Shown here: positions 44,195 to 52,708 of the stretch, in pieces
Layout of the letters: every line of letters begins with the position of its first letter
Numbering within the stretch: the stretch's first letter is position 1
NCBI GenBank assembly: GCA_024683935.1
Contig: JAIKXV010000045.1
Coordinates: 1-56,413 of the forward strand
Reading direction: 5' to 3'
Origin: Lachnospiraceae bacterium
GTDB taxonomy: Bacteria > Bacillota_A > Clostridia > Lachnospirales > Lachnospiraceae
Length of the DNA: 56,413 nucleotides
Notes under the pieces: generated by a model
Told to the model about the DNA's origin: nothing
Database searches by the model: none
Seen by the model: the letters and a program-made list of their open reading frames with translations, nothing else
Position numbers and translations under genes: made by a program

Positions 44195-44200
44195 GGTTCA

Positions 44201-44261
44201 TGTCATTCTGAAAAAAGATCCTTCGCTTACGCTCAGGATGACAAAATGATACTTTTGGCGT
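44201..44261. repeat. Palindromic intergenic repeat with CTTTTGGCG motif, copy 3
   Basis: TGTCATTCTGA and TCAGGATGACA form a near-perfect inverted repeat (44201-44243) enclosing a CTTCGCTTACG core of the kind common in intergenic bacterial repeats. It is followed by CAAAATGATACTTTTGGCGT, which shares CAAAATG-NN-ACTTTTGGCGT with the element at 54629 and the ends of the element at 808. It lies between guaD and modA. Confidence 0.6.
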
Positions 44262-44306
44262 ATGATTTTTATTATGATTAAAAACCATGAAAGGAGTTTT
44301 ATTATT

Positions 44307-45146
44307 ATGTGTGATATTTTCAAAAGAATAACGGCAGTGCTGCTGATATTGTCACTTACGGCATGCGGGGTACCGGGAAAGGCTGCAGCCGGAAAGGAAA
44401 CCGGGATACAGGTCTTTATAGCTGCATCCCTCAGCAAGGTAATGGAAGAAGTGGCTGCGGAGTATAATAAGGAGCATCCGGAGGTGAAGATCACCTTTAA
44501 TGCGGATTCATCCGGCACCCTTATGACACAGATACAGGAAGGATATGCCTGCGATGTATTTTTCTCCGCAGCAAAAAAACAGATGGATACTTTAGAGGGG
44601 GATAAGCTCGTCATAGAGGGAACAAGGGCGGATGTGGTAAATAACCAGGTCTGCGTAATAACACTGAAGGACAGCGGAACAAAGGTTACCGGTCTTCAAA
44701 ATATTGGTGATGCTTCATCGATTGCACTTGCGGACGGATCGGTTCCTGTGGGAAAATATACAAGAGAGGCCATGGTAAACGCAGGACTTATACAGGAAGC
44801 TGAAGATGTTTCAAAGATCACGACTGAGGAAATATCGGAGCAGCTGGGCGGTGTTGAGATCTCGGAGCAGTCTAATGTTTCGAAGGTTCTCGCAGCTGTA
44901 ACGGAAGGATCCTGCGAGGTGGGGACCACCTATTATTCCGATACATACGGATACGAGGATAAGGTTTCCATACTGGAAAAGGTGTCCTATGACCTTACGG
45001 GAAATGTGATCTATCCCATTGCCCAGATAGTAAACGACGGTGCGGATGAGGCAGAAAAGGCTGCGGCTCTTGACTTTATCAGGTTTGTTACGTCGGATAA
45101 GGCGAAGGGGATTTTTGAGAAGTATTATTTTGACACGGACGTATGA
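44307..45146 (+). CDS. modA: Molybdate ABC transporter substrate-binding lipoprotein
   Basis: 279 residues from the ATG at 44307, ten bases after AAAGGAG. The signal peptide ends LSLTAC, so Cys20 is lipidated. ModA landmarks: VFIAASLSKVMEEVAAEY near 36-53, FNADSSGTLMTQIQEG near 64-79, CDVFFSAAKKQMD near 82-94, and ADGSVPVGKYTREA near 140-153. It binds molybdate (or tungstate) outside the cell. The modB start follows one base after the stop. Its position next to molybdenum hydroxylases shows that metal supply is part of this island. Confidence 0.93.
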   Translation: MCDIFKRITAVLLILSLTACGVPGKAAAGKETGIQVFIAASLSKVMEEVAAEYNKEHPEVKITFNADSSGTLMTQIQEGYACDVFFSAAKKQMDTLEGDKLVIEGTRADVVNNQVCVITLKDSGTKVTGLQNIGDASSIALADGSVPVGKYTREAMVNAGLIQEAEDVSKITTEEISEQLGGVEISEQSNVSKVLAAVTEGSCEVGTTYYSDTYGYEDKVSILEKVSYDLTGNVIYPIAQIVNDGADEAEKAAALDFIRFVTSDKAKGIFEKYYFDTDV

Positions 45147-45147
45147 C

Positions 45148-45852
45148 ATGGATGAGATAATAAGTGTGATGGAGGGGCTGGACTGGAGCCCCTTATGGAT
45201 ATCGTTAAAGACCGGCATAGTAGCTACGGTTATCTGTTTTTTTGCAGGAGTTGCCGCTGCGGCCGGGGTTATGAGATTAAAGCCTTCCGTAAAGGCGGTG
45301 CTGGACGGGATACTGACTCTTCCGATGGTGCTGCCGCCGACTGTGGCGGGCTTTTTTCTGCTTATCATCTTTTCGAAAAGGAGACCCTTTGGCAGCTTTC
45401 TCTGGGATAATTTCAATATCAGGGTGGTTCAGAGCTGGCTTGGCTGCGTGATCGCGGCATCAATAATAGCCTTTCCGCTGATGTACAGAAACGCCAGGGC
45501 GGCTTTTGAGCTTTTAGACATAAATCTTATCCATGCCGGGCGTACTCTTGGGATGTCGGAATTTGCCATATTCCGCAAGGTGGTTCTGCCGGCCGCGGTT
45601 CCCGGTATTGCCGGTGGAACGGTGCTTACCTTTGCGCGTGCCCTTGGCGAATACGGGGCCACTTCCATGCTGGCCGGGAATATCCCCGGAAAGACGGCCA
45701 CCATTTCCCAGAGGATAGCAATGGTGATTCAGGATCAGGACTATGTGACCGGCGGCATCTGGGTTGTGACGGTACTGATCATAGCCCTTCTCGTGATCAT
45801 TTCGATGAACATGATCTCCGGAAGCTTTTCAGGGAAGAGGAGCAGGTGGTAA
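45148..45852 (+). CDS. modB: Molybdate ABC transporter permease
   Basis: 234 residues from the ATG at 45148, directly after modA; the upstream in-frame extension lies inside modA. It has about five membrane helices and the ModB/CysT-type permease signature, seen as TLPMVLPPTVAGFFLL near 53-68 and FARALGEYGATSMLAGN near 161-177, which contains the EAA-type loop docking to ModC. Its end overlaps modC by 7 bases. Confidence 0.93.
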   Translation: MDEIISVMEGLDWSPLWISLKTGIVATVICFFAGVAAAAGVMRLKPSVKAVLDGILTLPMVLPPTVAGFFLLIIFSKRRPFGSFLWDNFNIRVVQSWLGCVIAASIIAFPLMYRNARAAFELLDINLIHAGRTLGMSEFAIFRKVVLPAAVPGIAGGTVLTFARALGEYGATSMLAGNIPGKTATISQRIAMVIQDQDYVTGGIWVVTVLIIALLVIISMNMISGSFSGKRSRW

Positions 45853-46916
45853 CAGTGGGAACAGAGGTCAGGATAAAAAGCCGCTATGACGGCTTCAGTT
45901 TAGATATAGATTTCCAAGAAGATTCAAAGAGGATAGGGATCCTTGGCGCTTCAGGTGCGGGGAAATCCCTGACTCTGAAAACGATCGCCGGGATAGAGCG
46001 CCCTGACTATGGAAGGATAGTTCTTAACGGCAGGGTGCTTTTTGATTCCGAAAAAAGGATAGATGTCATCCCGCAAAAGAGGAGCGCGGGATATCTCTTT
46101 CAGAACTATGCCCTTTTCCCCAATATGACGGTTTTTCAAAACATTGCAGCGGGCCTTCATTTTAAGGACAGGGAAAAGATCTCCGGACGTACGGAGGAGA
46201 TGATAAGTACGTTTCGTCTGCAGGGGCTGGAGAACAGGCTGCCGTCGGAACTGTCCGGGGGCCAGCAGCAGAGAGTGGCTCTTGCCAGGATAATGGCCTA
46301 TGATCCTGAGATAATTTTGCTGGATGAACCTTTTTCTGCCCTGGATATTTATCTGAAGGACAGGATGCAGGAGGAACTGAAGGAGATGCTCGGGAACTAT
46401 GAAGGTACCGTGATCATGGTGTCCCATTCCAGGGATGAGATATACCGCTTCAGCGAGAGGCTCCTTATACTGGACGAGGGCAGGGTTCTTAACCACGGGG
46501 ACACAAAGGAGATCTTTGCATTCCCGGGCACAAAGGCTGCCGCAGTACTTACCGGATGTAAAAATATTTCCGCAGCCACCGTGCTGGATGAGCACGTTAT
46601 CAGGGCCGATGACTGGGGGATACAGCTCACCGTCAAAGGAACCATTCCGCCGGACACAAAATATTTAGGTTATCGCGCCCATGAATTTGAGCCCATATGG
46701 GGAGAGAGGGAGGAAAACTGTATAAGATTCTCCCTTGCTTCCGAGGCAGAGCTTCAGTTTGAGAGAAATTATTATATTAGGCCGGAAGGCAGTGACAATT
46801 CCCGGGACGCCCTTATCACCTGGTTTGTCCAGAGGCACAAATGGGAGGAACTGGATATAAAGGGAATGCCTTCTTTTCTTAAGTTTAAGGAAAAAGATAT
46901 GCTGTTTTTAAGATAA
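45846..46916 (+). CDS. modC: Molybdate ABC transporter ATPase
   Basis: 356 residues. Walker A is GASGAGKS (about 34-41), the signature LSGGQQQR (about 136-143), and Walker B with IILLDEPFSALD (about 156-167). The C-terminal ~120 residues correspond to the regulatory MOP/TOBE-like part. It begins at a GTG overlapping modB; a GTG nine bases later is an alternative with better spacing to GAGGAG. It drives molybdate uptake with ModA and ModB. Confidence 0.92.
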   Translation: MVTVGTEVRIKSRYDGFSLDIDFQEDSKRIGILGASGAGKSLTLKTIAGIERPDYGRIVLNGRVLFDSEKRIDVIPQKRSAGYLFQNYALFPNMTVFQNIAAGLHFKDREKISGRTEEMISTFRLQGLENRLPSELSGGQQQRVALARIMAYDPEIILLDEPFSALDIYLKDRMQEELKEMLGNYEGTVIMVSHSRDEIYRFSERLLILDEGRVLNHGDTKEIFAFPGTKAAAVLTGCKNISAATVLDEHVIRADDWGIQLTVKGTIPPDTKYLGYRAHEFEPIWGEREENCIRFSLASEAELQFERNYYIRPEGSDNSRDALITWFVQRHKWEELDIKGMPSFLKFKEKDMLFLR

Positions 46917-46983
46917 TGATAATATGCTATACTTATCTTTATCATCCATACGGGGATCGGGGTCTGTAAGTATCCGGTGATTT

Positions 46984-48809
46984 ATGGAAGACAGAAAAAA
47001 TACAGACAGAACAATAAAGACCAGCATTACCTTAAATGATTATTTTCAGAGACTGAGCAAGGGCTATCTGATGCTCTTTTTTCTGTTGCCGGTTATTTTT
47101 CTTATCCTTATATTCCTGAATTTCAGGGTGATCTATAAGGTTACTTCCGAGAATATAGATTATAAGGCCGAAACCACTCTTCTGCAGTATTCGGTAGAGC
47201 TGGATGATTTTCTGAGGCCTGCTTTCAGCATCATGGAATCCATGTCTTATAACGTGGAGAATTTGTTCCGGACAAACGCTTCGAATGATGAGATTGAGCA
47301 GTATCTCATCAGGGAAAGCGCGAATCTGGACAATATGTCGGATATCATTTCAAACGGATTGTACGGATATATTAACGGCGAGTACCTGGACGGATACCAG
47401 TGGGTGCCGGATGCGGATTTTGTGCCGACAGAGCGGGCCTGGTATAAGGCGGCGGTCATGAATAAGGGCGAGATTGCCTATGTGGAGCCCTATGTGGATT
47501 CCATGACCGGAGAAAGAGTCATGACCATAGCCAGGCTTCTTTCAGATAATGAAAGTGTGGTCTGTGTAGATATCAGAATGAATGAGGTGCAGACCATAAC
47601 GGAATCCCTTGTTAAAGAAGAGGACGATACCAGTGAGGTTATTGTACTTGATGACAGCGGAATGGTGGTGGCACACTCGGATCCCGGGGAGGTCGGGAAA
47701 AACTATCTGGAGGATGACGAAGAACCCGGAGCTTCGGGGGCGGATGGACGATGCTGTCGGTTACTGCGGAGAGGAAGATGTTCGCAAAGATCTTCCGGGC
47801 TGTGGGGATCAGTCTTTTGGCAGGGCTCCTGGGAACCCTGATTATCCTGTACGTACTGCTGATGATCACCGATAAGAGGATAGAGGCTGAGAACTATGTC
47901 ATTGACCTGAAATCCGTAGCGGCGATCTACCTCTGTATGTATAAGATAAATCTGAAAAACGACAGCTTTGTGGAAATAAGCTGTTTTTCGGATAAGATAT
48001 TAAAGTTCGTGGGAGACAGGACCGGTGACGCTGTCAGGCTCATGAAAAACACCGTGAATCTCAGGGTTGATGAGCGTGCCAGGGAAGAAGTGCTGGAGTT
48101 TATGGATCTCACCACGATAGGAGAACGCTTAAAAAATATCAACACACTTACCTGTGAATTCATGAATGTGGAAAAGACATGGAACCGCGCCCGGTTCATA
48201 GTGGCAGAAAGAGAAGGCGACGGCAGTGTCAGGAGTGTTCTTTTCATGGTGGAGGTAATTGATGAGGAAAAGAAGGCAAGGGACAGGCTTCTCTATCTTT
48301 CGGAAACCGACCGGATGACCGGGATCAATAACCGGGGCAGCGGGGAAAACAAGGTCCGGAAGCAGCTTCTCTCAGGAGAAGGGGGCATGTTCATTCTCAT
48401 TGATGTGGACCATTTCAAGAGTATTAATGATACCTACGGTCATAATGCAGGGGATAAGGTGCTGATAGCCATTGCCGACACATTGAAGAGAGCCTTCAGA
48501 AATAATGATATAGTGATGCGTCTCGGAGGCGATGAATTTGCTGCCTATGCGCCTCTTGTTCTGAACAGGGACGGAGGAGAGATAATAGTAAACCGTTTCC
48601 TGAAACTTATTGATACTATAAGGATCGAGGAAATGAAGGACGCAAAGGTGGAGGTCAGTGCCGGAGTGGCATTCTACAGACCGGAAGATCAGTTCTCCTT
48701 TGACGAGCTGTATAAGAGAGCTGACAAGTGTACCTATGAGAGCAAAAGGCATCCCGGCAACAGGGCTACCTTCTATGAGGAGGCATCGACGGATCATGGG
48801 TCTCTTTGA
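46984..48809 (+). pseudogene. CACHE-GGDEF diguanylate cyclase gene broken by a frameshift/deletion
   Basis: Two overlapping frames make one ancestral gene. The first (46984-47841) has a membrane helix (28-48) and a dCACHE-like sensor (RAWYKAAVMNKGEIAYVEPYVDSMTGE) but goes out of frame near 47730, after GKNYLEDDEEPG. The second, open from about 47718, resumes at the end of the sensor (GGWTMLSVTAERKMF), then the second membrane helix and a GGDEF domain with DVDHFKSINDTYGHNAGD, an intact I-site (RNND) and GGDEF itself. The ~40 residues expected between are missing, so a deletion with frame change is likely. The second half might still be made from ATG 47751 as a membrane-tethered cyclase. Sequencing error is the alternative. 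Confidence 0.72.
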
Positions 48810-48915
48810 CAGGACCATTCTGGATATCGTGCGGATCATGCAGGAGGAGATCGACGGCCGGGGTGAGCTGATGCGCTGGGGCGGTGATGAATTAAATGGG
48901 CGGGAACGACGTTAA
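48796..48915 (+). pseudogene. Remnant of a second GGDEF domain
   Basis: A 39-residue stretch reading LDIVRIMQEEIDGRGELMRWGGDEL matches the GGDEF motif context, then stops. It overlaps the end of the previous gene in another frame and has no start of its own. It appears to be the relic of a second cyclase gene mostly lost by deletion. Confidence 0.55.
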
Positions 48916-48934
48916 ACTATAGGAGAAAAGAGAT

Positions 48935-50212
48935 ATGTTTCGTAAGGGATATGAAGTACTGATAATAATCACATATTTTGCCATGCTTGCAGTATTTATC
49001 TGCCTGGCTCTGTTTTCAAAGGGCGGCGGGATAGATATTAAGAATGTGATCGTAAACGGCGCCATGTTCGTGATAGCCGGCATCATTTTCTTTGTCTGCA
49101 TCTCGGGAAGCCTGACGCCTGTGGCGGGGATCACGGCTGAACTCCGGCGGGTTTCCGCAAAGATCGAGGAGGATGCGAAGCACTCCCATAAATATCTCTG
49201 GGAAAAGTACAGGGAAGAGAATACGGAGCTTTTCCACAATAAGATACTGGCCAGACAGTATAAGGATTATCAGTATGAGCTGGACCGGATAGTACATAAT
49301 GACAAAGCATATTACAAGTGTGACATCGAGGAATACATCGGCTTTGACCTTATAGACTCGGTGATCCACCGCGAGAGCCTGAACCAGGTGGCGGGAGTGA
49401 TGACCGGACTCGGTATTCTGGGAACCTTTATAGGACTTACCCTGGGACTGCAGTCCTTTAATACCGGCACCACCGCAGAGATCACGAACAGCATAGAGCC
49501 CCTTATGAACGGCATAAAGGTGGCCTTCCATACCTCCATCTTCGGAATGATCTTCTCTCTGGTATTCAACTATGTTTACAAGAGGAGACTGGACGAGGGA
49601 GAGAATGCTGTAAGGGATTTCCTTTCCACCTACAAAAAGTTCGTGATGCCGGACACTTCCGCAGAGGGAGTAAACCGCATGATGGAGCTGCAGCAGAAGC
49701 AGACCGACGCCATACTTCTGCTTACGGACTATGCGGATATTAAGGCCAGGAACCAGATAGAGCAGTTATCGAAGGTTGTTGATGCCTTTATTACGGAATT
49801 AAACAAGTCCCTGGGGAATTCCTTTACCAATCTTTCCGAGGTTGTGAATTCCACGATCGCCATCCAGTCCAGGAATGAGAAACAGATGCGGGAGATATTT
49901 GAGAATAATATGGGTACCGCAGAAGGAGTGGAGGGTATCTTCAGGGAATCCAGGGCCTTGAACGAATCCCTTAAAAACTATGTGGCTGAGGTCCAGCTCT
50001 TAAATAAGTCCGTTACAGCCGAAATGGAGGATCTCAGGAGACTGAGCCGGGATAATCAGGCGCTTATCGAGACGGTTCCGAAAGAGGTTGATGAGACATT
50101 TAAGATCATAAATGAGAACCTGCAGATGGTCTCAAAGAGTTATTCCGACAGGCTTGACGAACTGTCGGACGCCATAGATGAACTTAAAAGGAGCAGCACA
50201 GGCAGAAGATAA
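48935..50212 (+). CDS. ZorA-like / MotA-TolQ-ExbB family ion channel subunit with coiled-coil tail
   Basis: 425 residues. Four membrane helices are seen: about 7-28, 36-58, 151-173 (VAGVMTGLGILGTFIGLTLGL) and 193-215 (GIKVAFHTSIFGMIFSLVF). The third and fourth carry the MotA/ExbB proton-channel signature, closest in layout to ZorA. A cytoplasmic region lies between helices 2 and 3, and the last ~210 residues look like a long coiled coil (for example NQIEQLSKVVDAFITELNK), resembling the ZorA tail though shorter. It overlaps the next gene by one base (TAATG). It probably forms a pentameric stator with the 50212 product. Function (defence, motility, or envelope sensing) is open. Confidence 0.75.
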   Translation: MFRKGYEVLIIITYFAMLAVFICLALFSKGGGIDIKNVIVNGAMFVIAGIIFFVCISGSLTPVAGITAELRRVSAKIEEDAKHSHKYLWEKYREENTELFHNKILARQYKDYQYELDRIVHNDKAYYKCDIEEYIGFDLIDSVIHRESLNQVAGVMTGLGILGTFIGLTLGLQSFNTGTTAEITNSIEPLMNGIKVAFHTSIFGMIFSLVFNYVYKRRLDEGENAVRDFLSTYKKFVMPDTSAEGVNRMMELQQKQTDAILLLTDYADIKARNQIEQLSKVVDAFITELNKSLGNSFTNLSEVVNSTIAIQSRNEKQMREIFENNMGTAEGVEGIFRESRALNESLKNYVAEVQLLNKSVTAEMEDLRRLSRDNQALIETVPKEVDETFKIINENLQMVSKSYSDRLDELSDAIDELKRSSTGRR

Positions 50213-51138
50213 TGAGACGCTTAAGAAATAAGGACAGCGAAACTACATACTGGCTCTCGTATTCCGATATGATGGCGGGGCTTTTACTTGTGTTCGTGAT
50301 CATAATCGCGGTCTCAATGCTTCACGCCAAAATGCAGTATGATGAGAAGGAACTGCAGTTAAGCGGCAAGGAGCAGGAACTGGCGGCAAGGAGCGATGAG
50401 CTGGAGATCGAGAGGGAAACGGTTGCAAAGCAGAAGGCCACCCTTGATGAACAGCAGAAGATGCTGAACGCCCAGGAAGAAGCACTGGCAGAGCAGGGTG
50501 AAAAGATCGCGATACAGGAGAAGACCCTGAAGGAGCAGCATGAGCTTTTGAACAAGCTGGAAGCCATAATGAGCGAACAGCAGCAGAAGCTTGACGATAT
50601 TATCGGCGTCAGGGCCGAGCTTATCGAGGATCTGAAGGACGAATTTGACGATTCGGATCTGAAGGTTTCGGTCGATGAGAAAACAGGAGCCATAACCTTT
50701 GACGCCAGCATACTTTTTGACTACAACAAGTCAGTATTAAAGGAGTCGGGAAAGGAATTCCTGTCAAAATTCCTGCCGAGATATGCGGATGTGCTTTTAA
50801 GCGACAAGTATAAGGACAATATTTCGGAGATCCTGATAGAAGGCCATACCGATACCGAAGGAGATTATCTCTTTAACTTAGAGCTTTCACAGAAGAGAGC
50901 CCTGGCGGTAGCGAATTACTGTCTCGGCGATGACAGCGGCGTAGTGGATGACGATCAGCTGGAGGCACTCCGTGAGCTTACCAGTGCCACAGGTAAATCC
51001 TACAGCAATCCGGTCTATGACGAGGACGGTGAAGTGGATATGGTGGCTTCCAGACGGGTGGAGTTCTTATTCCGGCTGAAGGATGAAGAGATGGTGCGCG
51101 AGATGATAGAGATCTTAAGCGACGAAGCAGCGGAATGA
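50212..51138 (+). CDS. ZorB-like / MotB-OmpA family peptidoglycan-binding stator subunit
   Basis: 308 residues. The N-terminal YWLSYSDMMAGLLLVFVIII (13-32) is the single membrane helix with the Asp19 that in MotB/ZorB carries the proton. Residues ~42-145 are a heptad-rich, Glu/Gln/Lys-rich coiled coil, longer than in MotB. Residues ~150-300 form an OmpA C-like domain with the peptidoglycan-binding motif GHTDTEGDYLFNLELSQKRA (211-230). It is translationally coupled to the ZorA-like gene and lies four bases before the histidine kinase gene. It would anchor the motor to the cell wall. No ZorC, ZorD or ZorE follows. Confidence 0.75.
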   Translation: MRRLRNKDSETTYWLSYSDMMAGLLLVFVIIIAVSMLHAKMQYDEKELQLSGKEQELAARSDELEIERETVAKQKATLDEQQKMLNAQEEALAEQGEKIAIQEKTLKEQHELLNKLEAIMSEQQQKLDDIIGVRAELIEDLKDEFDDSDLKVSVDEKTGAITFDASILFDYNKSVLKESGKEFLSKFLPRYADVLLSDKYKDNISEILIEGHTDTEGDYLFNLELSQKRALAVANYCLGDDSGVVDDDQLEALRELTSATGKSYSNPVYDEDGEVDMVASRRVEFLFRLKDEEMVREMIEILSDEAAE

Positions 51139-51142
51139 GGCT

Positions 51143-52708
51143 ATGAAAAGGAAGGAACGCTTCAGTTTCAGAAATTCCATAAGAACCGAATTTGCGGTGA
51201 TCTTTATAGTGGTAATGATGCTCACCATAGGCATCTACTGGGTGATAAACAGCCTTTTTCTGCAGAGATATTACATTCTTGACAAGGAAAACAGCCTGAA
51301 AACGGTTTATACGAAGGCGGACGCCCTTATCGCTGCTGAGGATAAGGAGAGCGAGGAATTCAGAAATGATTTTATCCAGCTCTGTTCCTCATCAAATCTG
51401 AATGCCGCCATTGTGACAACAGGTCTTGAAACCGTGGTGTCCACGGCGGGTGACAATAACTTTATGATAGGCAGGCTTTTTGACCATGTTTTCGATAACG
51501 GTCCTGTGGGCAGAAAAAAGCCTGTTGTTTTATTCAGAAATGACCGATATGAGATATGTATAGCTGACGATCCGAGGATGGGGATTGATTATTTAGAGCT
51601 CTGGGGTACGCTTTCAAACAGTGATATCATCATAATGCGTACCACCCTTTCATCAATAAGGGAGAGCGTCGGGGTTTCGAACAGGTTCTTGGGTTATATA
51701 GGCTTTGTGATGGTGGCTTTAAGCGGCATCATCATCTGGTTTGTGGCAGGGAAGATCACGAAGCCCATAGGAGAACTGGCAGAGCTTTCGGAACGTATGT
51801 CAGCTTTGGATTTTGAAGCCAAATATACAAGCGGAGGCCGGAATGAGATAGGGGTTCTGGGAGAGCATATGAATGAGCTGTCAGAAACCCTGGAAAAGAC
51901 GGTGTCCGAATTAAAGACCTCCAATAACGAGCTGAAGAGGGATATTGAGAAAAAGGAAAAGCAGAACAGCATGAGGCTGGAATTCCTTTCCAATGTCGCT
52001 CATGAGCTGAAAACGCCGATCGCCCTTATCCAGGGTTATGCGGAAGGGCTGAAGGACGGCGTGGCGGAAACGGATGATGACAGGGAGTACTACTGCGGTG
52101 TCATTATCGACGAGTCCGAAAAGATGAATAAGCTTGTTAAGAACCTGATGACCTTGAACGAGCTGGAATTCGGAAGCGATAAGGTGAGCCTGGAGCGCTT
52201 TGACCTGACAGAGCTTGTGCGCGGCTGTATAGCGGCTCAGGAACTGGTTATAAAGCAGAAGGATATCAGGATAGATTTTGATATTGACAAACCAGTCTAT
52301 GTGTGGTCTGATGAATTCAAGACCGAACAGGTATTTACCAATTACCTGAGCAACGCGGTCCACTACTGTGAGGAGCCGGCTGATTCGTCTGTTACGGGAG
52401 ACAAGGACAGGCGTATCTCAGTGAGGTTTACGGAGAACGGGGATCTTCTCCGGGTGTCTGTTTTTAACACCGGAAAACCTGTGCCGGAAGAAGCCCGCAG
52501 CAGATTATTTGAAAAATTCTATAAGGTTGACAAGGCCAGAAGCCGTGAATACGGCGGCTCGGGTATAGGGCTGTCCATAGTAAAGGCAATAATGGATGCG
52601 CTGAATAAGGATTACGGCGTTAATAATTATGATAACGGAGTGGAATTCTGGTTCGAGCTCGACCACAAGGGTATAGAAGCAAAAAAGGATGACAGAAATG
52701 AAGGATAA
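51143..52708 (+). CDS. Sensor histidine kinase of the motor operon
   Basis: 521 residues: membrane helix 1 (~16-38), extracellular sensor ~39-180, helix 2 (~181-203), HAMP ~204-256, HisKA with FLSNVAHELKTP (phospho-acceptor His287), and HATPase with N-box SNAVHYC (~407) and GSGIGLSIVKA (~473). This is the class-I VanS/PhoR-like layout. The gene starts four bases after the ZorB-like gene and overlaps the lipoprotein gene by 11 bases. No DNA-binding response regulator is encoded near it; the only receiver domain in the neighbourhood is in the CheV-like protein at 53711. Confidence 0.85.
   Translation: MKRKERFSFRNSIRTEFAVIFIVVMMLTIGIYWVINSLFLQRYYILDKENSLKTVYTKADALIAAEDKESEEFRNDFIQLCSSSNLNAAIVTTGLETVVSTAGDNNFMIGRLFDHVFDNGPVGRKKPVVLFRNDRYEICIADDPRMGIDYLELWGTLSNSDIIIMRTTLSSIRESVGVSNRFLGYIGFVMVALSGIIIWFVAGKITKPIGELAELSERMSALDFEAKYTSGGRNEIGVLGEHMNELSETLEKTVSELKTSNNELKRDIEKKEKQNSMRLEFLSNVAHELKTPIALIQGYAEGLKDGVAETDDDREYYCGVIIDESEKMNKLVKNLMTLNELEFGSDKVSLERFDLTELVRGCIAAQELVIKQKDIRIDFDIDKPVYVWSDEFKTEQVFTNYLSNAVHYCEEPADSSVTGDKDRRISVRFTENGDLLRVSVFNTGKPVPEEARSRLFEKFYKVDKARSREYGGSGIGLSIVKAIMDALNKDYGVNNYDNGVEFWFELDHKGIEAKKDDRNEG

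Noticed and set aside
44195..44306. Molybdenum cofactor riboswitch upstream of modA
   Set aside because: The gap holds two repeat motifs and a ribosome site; no aptamer-like multi-stem structure was recognised.
48935..51138. A canonical Zorya anti-phage system
   Set aside because: The ZorA/ZorB-like pair is present but no ZorC, ZorD or ZorE gene follows; a kinase and a lipoprotein do. Kept as a ZorAB-like motor only.
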